Below are positions 1-5,872 of a stretch of DNA of 5,872 bases, piece by piece (the first letter of the stretch is position 1; each line of letters begins with the position of its first letter). A program made the position numbers and the translations under genes. Origin of the DNA: Bacteroidota bacterium (lineage in GTDB: Bacteria; Bacteroidota; Bacteroidia; Chitinophagales; LD1); assembly GCA_947457525.1 (NCBI GenBank), contig CANGXE010000116.1, positions 1 to 5,872 of the forward strand. Direction: 5' to 3'. The notes beneath the pieces were generated by a model. The model did no database searches, was not told where the DNA came from, and saw only the letters and a program-made list of their open reading frames with translations.

Positions 1-777
1 ATAGCGCGCCATCCATGAAACGGCCGTTGTCAAAAAAACTTTAACATGAAAAACAGCTGATGCATTTTTAAATTCATGAGCGGTGAGTTCAATGTCGTGG
101 CCAAATTTTCGGATAGCCAATTCAAATCGGCTCAACCATTTAGCGGAAGCCATTCGTTGTAAAAAAAGATTGGCTTTATGGGGTAAAACAAAAATCATGG
201 TGCCCATAAACACACATAGCGAAAGCAAAAGTGCATAGCCCCACCAAGCCTTGTTGCCCAAGGTGCGCACTGCTTGCATAATCGGCTGTCCGTTCAAATC
301 AGCACACTCACCACTCACATTGAGCATGGACGAACCAAACCACAAATACAATAAAGAAAAAATTACTACAAAGCACAAATCGTCATAGAATTTGGCGAGT
401 AGAATATAAGCTGTGCTTTTACCTGCACTAATTTTTTGCCGATGAAAAGCCATAAGCGCAAGAGCCATGCCACCTGTGGTGGCTGGGGTAGCAGCAGTGC
501 CATATTCCCATAGCAGAACCAGTTCTGTTGATTGTCGCCAAGTCATTTTTCCTTTGGTGAGCAACCGAATGCGATAAATGTATGCACCATCGCGAAATAA
601 AACGGTAATGGCGGCTAACACCAATCCAATCATAAGCTGACTACTCCAAGTAATCTGCCGAAGCGCTTCAGCATTAAAGTTTTTTGCAATCAAATAGCCG
701 GATACCAAAACACTAAGCGCCAAAGCCCAGTAAAGGTGAAGATGATTGAAAGGAATTTTTTCGGAGGTTTGACTCAC
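1..777 (-). CDS. Flippase-like integral membrane protein (lysylphosphatidylglycerol synthase TM / UPF0104 family), C-terminus cut by window edge
   Basis: I see an open frame of 259 codons from a GTG at 777-775 running off the left edge, so the C-terminal part is missing. Hydrophobic stretches lie near residues 15-31, 47-62, 122-148, 179-198 and from about 245, with short charged loops, which indicates a multi-pass inner-membrane protein. Residues 91-103 (EYGTAATPATTGG), followed by a helix and a conserved-looking KFYDD segment (129-133), match the E...TP...GG pattern of the LPG_synthase_TM / YbhN / AglD family. This family includes the lipid-flipping half of MprF. Most single-domain members, especially in Bacteroidota, have no proven substrate, so lipid or lipid-linked precursor translocation is inference. 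The visible part holds no aminoacyl-transferase domain. No ATG fits at the N-terminus: GTG gives a short polar leader before the first membrane helix, and an in-frame TTG five codons upstream is the alternative. The gene begins 35 bp after scpA on the same strand, probably co-transcribed. Confidence 0.75.
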   Translation of the reverse strand, partial: MSQTSEKIPFNHLHLYWALALSVLVSGYLIAKNFNAEALRQITWSSQLMIGLVLAAITVLFRDGAYIYRIRLLTKGKMTWRQSTELVLLWEYGTAATPATTGGMALALMAFHRQKISAGKSTAYILLAKFYDDLCFVVIFSLLYLWFGSSMLNVSGECADLNGQPIMQAVRTLGNKAWWGYALLLSLCVFMGTMIFVLPHKANLFLQRMASAKWLSRFELAIRKFGHDIELTAHEFKNASAVFHVKVFLTTAVSWMARY

Positions 778-812
778 GAAATGAAAATACAATTCTGCGA
801 GAAAATGAAAGA

Positions 813-1595
813 TTAATTTTCTTCTTCCATTACAATTTCTTCAACAGGACCATCCGTTTTTTCAATCCAGAAATTATTGTAGCCTTCGCCAATAGTGATT
901 TTTACTTTTTGCTCTTGAATTAGTTCAAGAATGCAAAGAAAAACGAAGATGGCATGTACGCGGTTTTCTACGCCTTCGAATGCTTCAACAAAACTTGTTT
1001 TTTTGCCCACACGTAGGCGTTCGGTGAGTAACATTTTTTCACCCGAAATGGTGTAAGGTGGATTTTCTACAGTGTGAACGACTTTCGTTTTTTCTTTAGC
1101 GATGCGGTCAAGTACCGTTTGAAACGCTTTGAGCAAACGAAACATCGTTAAGTTTTGCATCTCAAATTCAGTTTCAAACAAAGTTGCAATTTCTTTCGTT
1201 TCACTGAGTGCATTACCGCGCTTGTTAATGCTTTGGCGATCTTCTTCGAGCAAGCGTAGCGACTCGGTAGCTTCTTTATATTTTTTGTATTCAATCAAAC
1301 GATTGACTAATTCCTCGCGCGGGTCAATTTCTTTGCCGGTTTGTGGGTCGAGCTCTTTGCGCGGCAAAAGCATTTTTGCTTTAATTCGCATCAAGGTAGC
1401 CGCTACCAATATAAATTCGCTCGCCACCTCGATGTTGAGCGTTTCCATTTGGTGAATAAACTTTAAGAAATCTTGTGTGAGCGCTGAAATTGGAATATCA
1501 TAAATATCTAATTCATCGCGCTCGATAAAAAACAGCAAAAGGTCGAACGGTCCTTCAAACTGCGGTAGCTTTATTTCGTAAGTTTCTTGTTGCAT
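813..1595 (-). CDS. scpA: Segregation and condensation protein A (ScpA kleisin)
   Basis: This 260-residue protein is the kleisin subunit of the bacterial SMC-ScpAB condensin. It bridges the neck of one SMC head and the cap of the other, closing the ring that compacts and segregates the nucleoid. The N-terminal signature is clear: FEGPFDLLLFFIERDELDIY begins at residue 13 and is followed by IPISALTQDFL. The family-typical AATLMRIKAKMLLPRK follows at 65-80. A charged middle region (about 81-175) forms the linker. The C-terminal winged-helix part is recognisable from RVHAIFVFLCILELIQEQKV (212-231) and an aromatic/acidic end. Length is normal for the family. The ATG at 1595 gives the expected start about a dozen residues before the FEGP motif. 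It lies 41 bp downstream of recQ and 35 bp upstream of the membrane-protein gene, all on one strand. The usual partner gene scpB is not next to it here. No Shine-Dalgarno is visible. Confidence 0.95.
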   Translation of the reverse strand: MQQETYEIKLPQFEGPFDLLLFFIERDELDIYDIPISALTQDFLKFIHQMETLNIEVASEFILVAATLMRIKAKMLLPRKELDPQTGKEIDPREELVNRLIEYKKYKEATESLRLLEEDRQSINKRGNALSETKEIATLFETEFEMQNLTMFRLLKAFQTVLDRIAKEKTKVVHTVENPPYTISGEKMLLTERLRVGKKTSFVEAFEGVENRVHAIFVFLCILELIQEQKVKITIGEGYNNFWIEKTDGPVEEIVMEEEN

Positions 1596-1636
1596 GGTGT
1601 GCTAATCTGAGCAGGCGAAAATAATTGATTTGATAA

Positions 1637-3841
1637 TTAATTAGCCATTTCACTCATGAACTTGATGCGCGCCAATTGTAAATCTTCTATCTCGATATCA
1701 TCATCTTTAAATTCATCGGCAGCGGCATCGAGCGACTCGGTTTCGCTGTTTTTGAAATATTCAAAGATATACTCTATCAACTCTTCGTCAATGATAGAAT
1801 TGAGGTAGTAGTCAATATTTACTTTTGTGCCACTATTGACGATGCTCTCAATTTCATTGATTAATTCACCGCGTTTCATGCCTAATGTTTTGGCTATTTC
1901 ATCAATAGAAATCCGTTTATCGATAGCTTGAATAATCTTGATTTTGTCGGTGCCTTTGTTGGCTACGCTCTTCAATACAAAATCAGTTGGGCGGTCAATT
2001 TCATTTTCTTCTACGTAGTCAGCTATAAGCTTTAAGAATTCTTTGCCGTAGCGATCTACTTTGCCTTTACTAACACCTGTAATTTCAGTTAGCTCATGTA
2101 CTGCAATCGGATATTTACTTGCCATTTCTTCCAATGAAACATCTTGGAAAATAACATAGGGCGGCAGGCTGTGCGCTTTACCCACGCTTCTGCGCAAGTC
2201 TTTCAGCATTTCGAGTAACTGAGGGTCGAGCACAGCGCGCGAACCGCCTCCATCTTCTACGACCACGTCTGTGCCATCATCTTCAAAGTTGTGGTTGATA
2301 GCTATGTTGATTGGTGTTGGTTTTTTGATAAAATCTGCGGAGGTTTTGGTCAATTGCAAAATACCATATTGCTCGATGTCTTTGTTCAATAAGCCCACCA
2401 TCATAGCGTTGCGGATTACCGAGTTCCAATAGTGTTCTTCTTTGTCGGCTCCTTTGCCAAACAATGCCAACTTTTCGTATTTGAAGTCGGTCAACTCTTT
2501 CACTTTTTTACCCATGATTATTTTAACCACATAAGGTAAATCATGTTTTTCTTTTACAGATTTCACCACCTCTAGCGCTAACTTTGTGTCGGCAGTTGCG
2601 TCTACTTTTTCTTTTGGATGGCGGCAGTTGTCGCACATACAGTTGCAAGCGTCTTTGTTGTACTCTTCTCCGAAATAATGAAGAATAAACTTTCTGCGAC
2701 ACTCAGCACTTTCAATGTAGGCCACACTTTCATTAATCAATTGAATGTTGCGTTCACGTTCAGCCACAGTTTTGTCGCGTAGCAATTTCTCTAGCTTAGC
2801 AATGTCTTTATAAGAGAAATAAGTCACACAATCACCCTCCATGCCATCGCGCCCCGCACGACCGGTTTCTTGATAATAGTTTTCTAGTGACTTCGGAATG
2901 TCATAGTGAATAACGAAACGAATATCCGGCTTGTCAATACCCATACCAAAGGCGATGGTCGCCACAATAACATCTAACTCTTCCATCAAGAATGCATCTT
3001 GCGTTTGGGTGCGTACTTTCCCATCTAGTCCGGCATGATAAGCCCCGGCTTTGATGCCATTGGCGCGCAACATTTGCGACAACTCATCAGCTGTTTTTCG
3101 GTTAATCACGTAAACAATACCGCTTTTGCCCGGGCGTTGTTTGATAAACTGCACCATGTTTTTAATCGCCAATTGAGGTGATTTCTTTGGGCGAATCTCA
3201 TAGTATAAGTTTGGTCGGTTGAACGATGAAATGTAAATGTTCGGTTTGCGAAGAATTAATGTCTTCACAATGTCGCTTTGTACTTTTGGGGTTGCTGTAG
3301 CTGTTAAGGCAATAATTGGAAATTTCTGATCGAGCGCTTCGATGATTTCGCGTATTCTGCGGTACTCTGGCCTAAAATCGTGTCCCCACTCAGAGATACA
3401 GTGCGCTTCGTCAACAGCAATGAAACTGATTTTTACTTCTTTAAATAAATCAACGGTGTCTTGTTTGGTGAGGGTTTCGGGGGCAACATACAGCATTTTA
3501 GTGGTCCCGCTCTTGATGTCTTTGATTACCACATTGCGTTCGGTGCGGGTCAAAGAAGAGTTGAGAAAGTGAGCAATACTGTCATTGGCAGAGTAGTTGC
3601 GTACTAAATCCACTTGGTTTTTCATTAGCGCAATTAGTGGAGATATAATGATGGCCACTCCTTCGCTCATGATGGCGGGTAGTTGATAGCACAATGACTT
3701 GCCACCACCCGTGGGCATAATCACAAATGTGTCTTTGCCGGCCAAAAGCGATTTGATGATTTTTTCTTGGTTTCCTTTAAACTTGTTGAAACCAAAGTAT
3801 TCTTGTAATGCTTCGGAAAGTTCCATTGCTGCAACTGCCAT
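1637..3841 (-). CDS. recQ: ATP-dependent DNA helicase RecQ
   Basis: This is a superfamily-2 3'-5' DNA helicase for recombination repair and fork processing. From the ATG at 3841 it has 734 residues. The helicase motifs are intact: motif 0 (FNKFKGNQ, 18-25), Walker A (MPTGGGKS, 42-49), Ia (ISPLIALMKNQ), Walker B DEAH (144-147) with the RecQ aromatic-rich loop SEWGHDFRPEY (150-160), motif III (TATATP, 180-185), motif IV (IVYVINRKTADE), motif V (ATIAFGMGIDKPD) and motif VI (QETGRAGRDG, 324-333). A cysteine-rich zinc site (Cys381, 399, 401, 403, 406) and the RQC winged helix (about 410-515) follow, then an HRDC domain (about 540-610). A final extension of about 120 residues contains a helix-turn-helix-like segment (ISIDEIAKTLGMKRGELINE) and an acidic tail. 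That extension makes it longer than E. coli RecQ (about 610) but is common in Bacteroidota. A TTG three codons upstream (3850-3848) and an ATG at 3826 are alternative starts. It is probably first gene of a recQ-scpA-membrane protein unit. Confidence 0.97.
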   Translation of the reverse strand: MAVAAMELSEALQEYFGFNKFKGNQEKIIKSLLAGKDTFVIMPTGGGKSLCYQLPAIMSEGVAIIISPLIALMKNQVDLVRNYSANDSIAHFLNSSLTRTERNVVIKDIKSGTTKMLYVAPETLTKQDTVDLFKEVKISFIAVDEAHCISEWGHDFRPEYRRIREIIEALDQKFPIIALTATATPKVQSDIVKTLILRKPNIYISSFNRPNLYYEIRPKKSPQLAIKNMVQFIKQRPGKSGIVYVINRKTADELSQMLRANGIKAGAYHAGLDGKVRTQTQDAFLMEELDVIVATIAFGMGIDKPDIRFVIHYDIPKSLENYYQETGRAGRDGMEGDCVTYFSYKDIAKLEKLLRDKTVAERERNIQLINESVAYIESAECRRKFILHYFGEEYNKDACNCMCDNCRHPKEKVDATADTKLALEVVKSVKEKHDLPYVVKIIMGKKVKELTDFKYEKLALFGKGADKEEHYWNSVIRNAMMVGLLNKDIEQYGILQLTKTSADFIKKPTPINIAINHNFEDDGTDVVVEDGGGSRAVLDPQLLEMLKDLRRSVGKAHSLPPYVIFQDVSLEEMASKYPIAVHELTEITGVSKGKVDRYGKEFLKLIADYVEENEIDRPTDFVLKSVANKGTDKIKIIQAIDKRISIDEIAKTLGMKRGELINEIESIVNSGTKVNIDYYLNSIIDEELIEYIFEYFKNSETESLDAAADEFKDDDIEIEDLQLARIKFMSEMAN

Positions 3842-3920
3842 AATTTTCAATTTTATTAACTAATTAAGATACAACCTCTTTTTAACGTTTCAATTTAATG
3901 CTTTTTTCTAAAAAGGGAGC

Positions 3921-3948
3921 CGAATATATCCACAAGTTTTCGAAGCAA
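3921..3948 (-). promoter_or_regulatory. Candidate Bacteroidota-type promoter for recQ
   Basis: Read on the minus strand, a TTG (3948-3946) is followed after 17 bp by TATATTCG (3928-3921). This differs at one position from the Bacteroidota -7 consensus TAnnTTTG. Transcription from it would leave a leader of roughly 75-80 nt before the recQ ATG. Two other one-mismatch -7 candidates exist on the same strand: TATAGTTG at 3980-3973, and TAAAATTG just ahead of the recQ start. The choice is therefore uncertain. I infer that one of them drives recQ and, by read-through, scpA and the membrane-protein gene. Confidence 0.3.
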
Positions 3949-3956
3949 TAGCTACT

Positions 3957-3970
3957 TTATAATATTATAA
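3957..3970. repeat. 14-bp perfect AT-only palindrome in the divergent intergenic region
   Basis: TTATAATATTATAA equals its own reverse complement. It lies between the recQ promoter candidate and the manC promoter, about 33 bp upstream of the manC -33 element. Its place between divergent genes fits an operator for a dimeric regulator, but composition is purely A and T, so chance in an AT-rich spacer is a real alternative. The palindrome itself is seen; a role is inference. Confidence 0.35.
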
Positions 3971-4002
3971 CACAACTATATGTGCATTAAAAACTACAAC
4001 TC

Positions 4003-4032
4003 TTTGAATGGCGATTTGAATAATTAATTTTG
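4003..4032 (+). promoter_or_regulatory. Bacteroidota-type promoter of manC (TTTG-N18-TAATTTTG)
   Basis: TTTG at 4003-4006 is followed after 18 bp by TAATTTTG at 4025-4032, an exact match to the -7 consensus TAnnTTTG used by the Bacteroidota primary sigma factor, with normal spacing to the -33 element. Transcription should start within about ten bases after 4032, giving a short leader of roughly 20-27 nt before the manC ATG at 4062. The leader is AT-rich without a Shine-Dalgarno, as is common in this phylum. This is the strongest regulatory signal in the window. Confidence 0.7.
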
Positions 4033-4061
4033 CACCTTTTCACATACATAAATTATACGAA

Positions 4062-5141
4062 ATGAGCAACGTATATGTTGCCATAATGGCAGGAGGAATT
4101 GGTAGTAGATTTTGGCCTAAAAGTCGTACTGCAAAACCGAAACAATTTTTGGACATTTTAAATATCGGCAAAACGCTAATACAGCTCACCTACGAACGTT
4201 TTTTGCCACTTATTCCTAAAGAAAACATTTTTATAGTTACCAGTGACGATTATGAAAAATTGGTGAAAGAGCAGTTACCCGACTTGAAGCAAGAGCAAAT
4301 ATTGATGGAGCCGGTGCGGAGAAATACTGCGCCTTGCATAGCCTACGTTTGCGATAAGATTTATGCGCAAAACCATAATGCCACGGTGGTTGTGTCACCA
4401 AGCGATCATATTATTTTACAAGAAGAAAAATTCTTGAAAGTGATAGAGCGCTGCATTGCTTTTGTTGAGAACAATGACGAATTGGTGACGATAGGCATTA
4501 AACCGAGCAAACCGGCCACCGGCTATGGTTACATTCAATATCATGAAGAAGCAACAGCGGACAATTTTCATCGCGTGAAAACCTTTACCGAAAAACCATC
4601 TTTAGAAATAGCGAAAACATTTTTGAAGAGTGGAGACTTTTTGTGGAATTCCGGGATGTTCGTTTGGAAAGCTAAAACGTTTTTAGATACTGTGCAGAAA
4701 TATTTGCCTGAAATAGCCGAAGCTTTTCGTGATGGCGCAAAACATTATGATCAACCTAGTGAAAAAGCATTTATAAAAGAAGCCTACTCACAGTGTACGA
4801 ATATTTCGATTGATTATGGTGTGATGGAAAAAGCAAATAATGTGTACACTATTCCTGCACAGTTTGGGTGGAGCGATATTGGCACTTGGGATAGTTTATA
4901 TGAAGTGTATGAACACGACTACTTAGGGAATGCAGTGAGCGGAAAAAACGTAAAAATCTATGATGCCGCCCACAACATGATAATGGTAGATGATAAAAAA
5001 TTGGTCGTCATTCAAGGTTTAGACGGTTATTGTGTAATTGACAGCGAAGACGTGTTGCTGATTTGTCAAAAAGAAAAAGAACAAGAGATCAAACAAATCA
5101 CTGTTGACTTAAAGGTGGCTGATTTAGATCGCTATTTATAA
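4062..5141 (+). CDS. manC: Mannose-1-phosphate guanylyltransferase (GDP-mannose pyrophosphorylase)
   Basis: The 359-residue cytoplasmic enzyme joins GTP and mannose-1-phosphate to give GDP-mannose and pyrophosphate, supplying mannose, fucose and related sugars for surface polysaccharides and glycoproteins. The nucleotidyltransferase signature GGIGSRFWPKSR (11-22) followed by PKQF (26-29) binds the nucleotide phosphates. Further family motifs are EPVRRNTAP (83-91), SPSDH with a likely metal-binding Asp (112-116), GYGYIQY (154-160), FTEKP (175-179), WNSGMFVW (195-202), SIDYGVMEK (249-257) and GWSDIGTW (269-276). The C-terminal 70 residues look like the short beta-helix tail. It is the single-domain type: the fused phosphomannose isomerase domain found in the roughly 470-residue bifunctional proteins is absent, so mannose-6-phosphate isomerase must be encoded elsewhere. 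It has its own promoter (TTTG / TAATTTTG) just upstream and is divergent from recQ. No glycan-synthesis gene is adjacent, so this is not obviously part of a polysaccharide cluster. The ATG fits the usual start, about nine residues before the GG motif. Confidence 0.95.
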   Translation: MSNVYVAIMAGGIGSRFWPKSRTAKPKQFLDILNIGKTLIQLTYERFLPLIPKENIFIVTSDDYEKLVKEQLPDLKQEQILMEPVRRNTAPCIAYVCDKIYAQNHNATVVVSPSDHIILQEEKFLKVIERCIAFVENNDELVTIGIKPSKPATGYGYIQYHEEATADNFHRVKTFTEKPSLEIAKTFLKSGDFLWNSGMFVWKAKTFLDTVQKYLPEIAEAFRDGAKHYDQPSEKAFIKEAYSQCTNISIDYGVMEKANNVYTIPAQFGWSDIGTWDSLYEVYEHDYLGNAVSGKNVKIYDAAHNMIMVDDKKLVVIQGLDGYCVIDSEDVLLICQKEKEQEIKQITVDLKVADLDRYL

Positions 5142-5147
5142 TAGCGA
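5129..5147 (+). terminator. Perfect hairpin overlapping the manC stop codon, possible weak terminator
   Basis: TCGCTATT (5129-5136) and AATAGCGA (5140-5147) are exact reverse complements separated by TAT, giving an 8-bp stem with a 3-nt loop that includes the manC TAA. A T-rich run (5169-5181) follows only after about 20 nt, so this is not a textbook intrinsic terminator. It may attenuate transcription, protect the manC mRNA 3' end, or have arisen by chance. Confidence 0.3.
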
Positions 5148-5195
5148 CAGCCTTTCATTTGGTTATATTCTTTTTTATTTTAATGTTTAACCGCT

Positions 5196-5872
5196 ATGAA
5201 TTTGCCGCTTAATCTTCATTCTAAGTTACCTAATGTAGGCACCACTATTTTCACGGTGATGAGTGCTTTAGCTAAGGAACACAACGCGATAAATCTTTCA
5301 CAAGGTTTTCCCGATTTTAATCCGCATCCTGATTTGCTGTCAGCAATGGATAAAGCCATGCGAAGTTCGTTTAATCAATATGCGCCTATGGCCGGCTATC
5401 TGAGTTTACGTGAAAAAGTTGCGCAGAAAGTAGATGCGTTTTACGGTGCAACCGTCCATCCCGAGTCTGAAATCACTATTACAGCCGGAGGCACGCAAGG
5501 CATCTTTACTGCAATACTTTCTGTCATCCGGGAAAACGATGAAGTCATCATTTTCGCACCGGCTTATGATAGCTACGCACCTGCCATTGAACTGGCGGGC
5601 GGCAAACCGGTTTGGTTTGATTTGGAGGCACCGGAGTATAAAATCAATTGGCAGCACGTGCAGCGGCTCATCAATCAACGCACTCGTTTGATTATTATCA
5701 ATACACCACACAATCCAACAGGCACTGTGTTGCGCGAGGAGGACATGCAACAGTTGGAAAAATTAACCAAAGGCACAGACATTCTTATCATCAGTGATGA
5801 AGTGTATGAACACATTGTTTTTGATGGAAAAAAACACCAAAGTGTGTTGCGCTATCCAAAGTTAGCAGAGAG
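5196..5872 (+). CDS. PLP-dependent aminotransferase, YbdL / methionine aminotransferase type, C-terminus cut by window edge
   Basis: The first 225 residues of a class I/II (fold type I) aminotransferase are present; the frame stays open to the right edge. The N-terminus SKLPNVGTTIFTVMSALA (9-26) and NLSQGFPDF (33-41), then NQYAPMAG (60-67), closely follow my recollection of E. coli YbdL, a methionine-preferring aminotransferase acting on 2-oxo acids and related to kynurenine aminotransferases. PLP-site elements seen are the AGGTQG loop (97-102), Tyr124 in PAYDSYAPA, which should stack on the cofactor ring, Asn173 in NTPHNPTG (169-176), and Asp201 and Tyr204 in SDEVYEH. The Schiff-base lysine and the carboxylate-binding arginine lie beyond the window, so activity cannot be confirmed. 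An in-frame TAA at 5181-5183 makes the ATG at 5196 the first possible ATG start. The gene lies 54 bp after manC on the same strand, with no promoter as clear as that of manC between them, but the two have no obvious shared pathway. Likely role: methionine salvage or amino-acid catabolism (inference). Confidence 0.9.
   Translation, partial: MNLPLNLHSKLPNVGTTIFTVMSALAKEHNAINLSQGFPDFNPHPDLLSAMDKAMRSSFNQYAPMAGYLSLREKVAQKVDAFYGATVHPESEITITAGGTQGIFTAILSVIRENDEVIIFAPAYDSYAPAIELAGGKPVWFDLEAPEYKINWQHVQRLINQRTRLIIINTPHNPTGTVLREEDMQQLEKLTKGTDILIISDEVYEHIVFDGKKHQSVLRYPKLAE

Noticed and set aside
1129..1455. Plus-strand open frame of 108 codons opposite scpA
   Set aside because: It lies wholly inside scpA on the other strand, has a serine-rich low-complexity product and resembles no family I recognise; it is a shadow of the real gene.
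1596..1636. Possible separate promoter for scpA between recQ and scpA
   Set aside because: The gap holds a TTATTTTC-like stretch, but it does not match TAnnTTTG and no suitably spaced TTG lies upstream; co-transcription with recQ is simpler.
3342..3572. Plus-strand open frame of 76 codons opposite recQ
   Set aside because: It is antisense to the conserved helicase core (the DEAH and motif Ia region), with no family resemblance or promoter signal.
5406..5750. Minus-strand open frame of 114 codons, and a plus-strand frame at 5434-5691
   Set aside because: Both overlap the aminotransferase gene, whose protein matches a known family along its whole visible length; these frames are shadows.
4062..5872. 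A surface-polysaccharide gene cluster starting at manC
   Set aside because: The next gene is an amino-acid aminotransferase of the YbdL type rather than a sugar aminotransferase (no DegT-family features), and no glycosyltransferase or GDP-mannose-modifying gene is in the window.
1..5872. A novel defence or mobile system centred on the RecQ helicase
   Set aside because: RecQ has the full housekeeping domain order, its neighbours are core genes, and there are no inverted or direct repeats, integrase, transposase, toxin-antitoxin pair or nuclease partner.

Overview
The window looks like ordinary chromosomal DNA from a member of the Bacteroidota. Three things point there. The clearest promoter has the Bacteroidota-type TTTG / TAnnTTTG layout. 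The starts lack Shine-Dalgarno sequences and sit behind AT-rich leaders. RecQ carries the long C-terminal helix-turn-helix extension common in that phylum. The sequence is moderately AT-rich and uniform across genes. No insertion sequence, phage gene, CRISPR array, tRNA or rRNA was seen.

The left two thirds (1-3841) hold three genes on the minus strand, in transcription order recQ (RecQ DNA helicase), scpA (kleisin subunit of the SMC condensin), and a membrane protein of the lysylphosphatidylglycerol-synthase-TM / flippase-like family whose C-terminal part runs off the left edge. Gaps of 41 and 35 bp, with no terminator-like hairpin, suggest one transcription unit. RecQ and ScpA both act on the chromosome (recombination repair; compaction and segregation). 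The membrane protein has no evident link to them.

A 220-bp divergent intergenic region (3842-4061) separates this block from two plus-strand genes. It holds a good promoter for the rightward gene, weaker candidates for recQ, and a 14-bp AT-only perfect palindrome between them.

The right third holds manC (mannose-1-phosphate guanylyltransferase, making GDP-mannose for surface glycans) and the first 225 residues of a PLP-dependent aminotransferase of the YbdL / methionine aminotransferase type, cut by the right edge. They lie 54 bp apart. A perfect hairpin overlaps the manC stop codon, so read-through between them is uncertain.

I found no previously undescribed system. The points worth a second look are small: an atypical cysteine arrangement in the RecQ zinc site, the recQ-scpA linkage without scpB, and the palindrome and hairpin.
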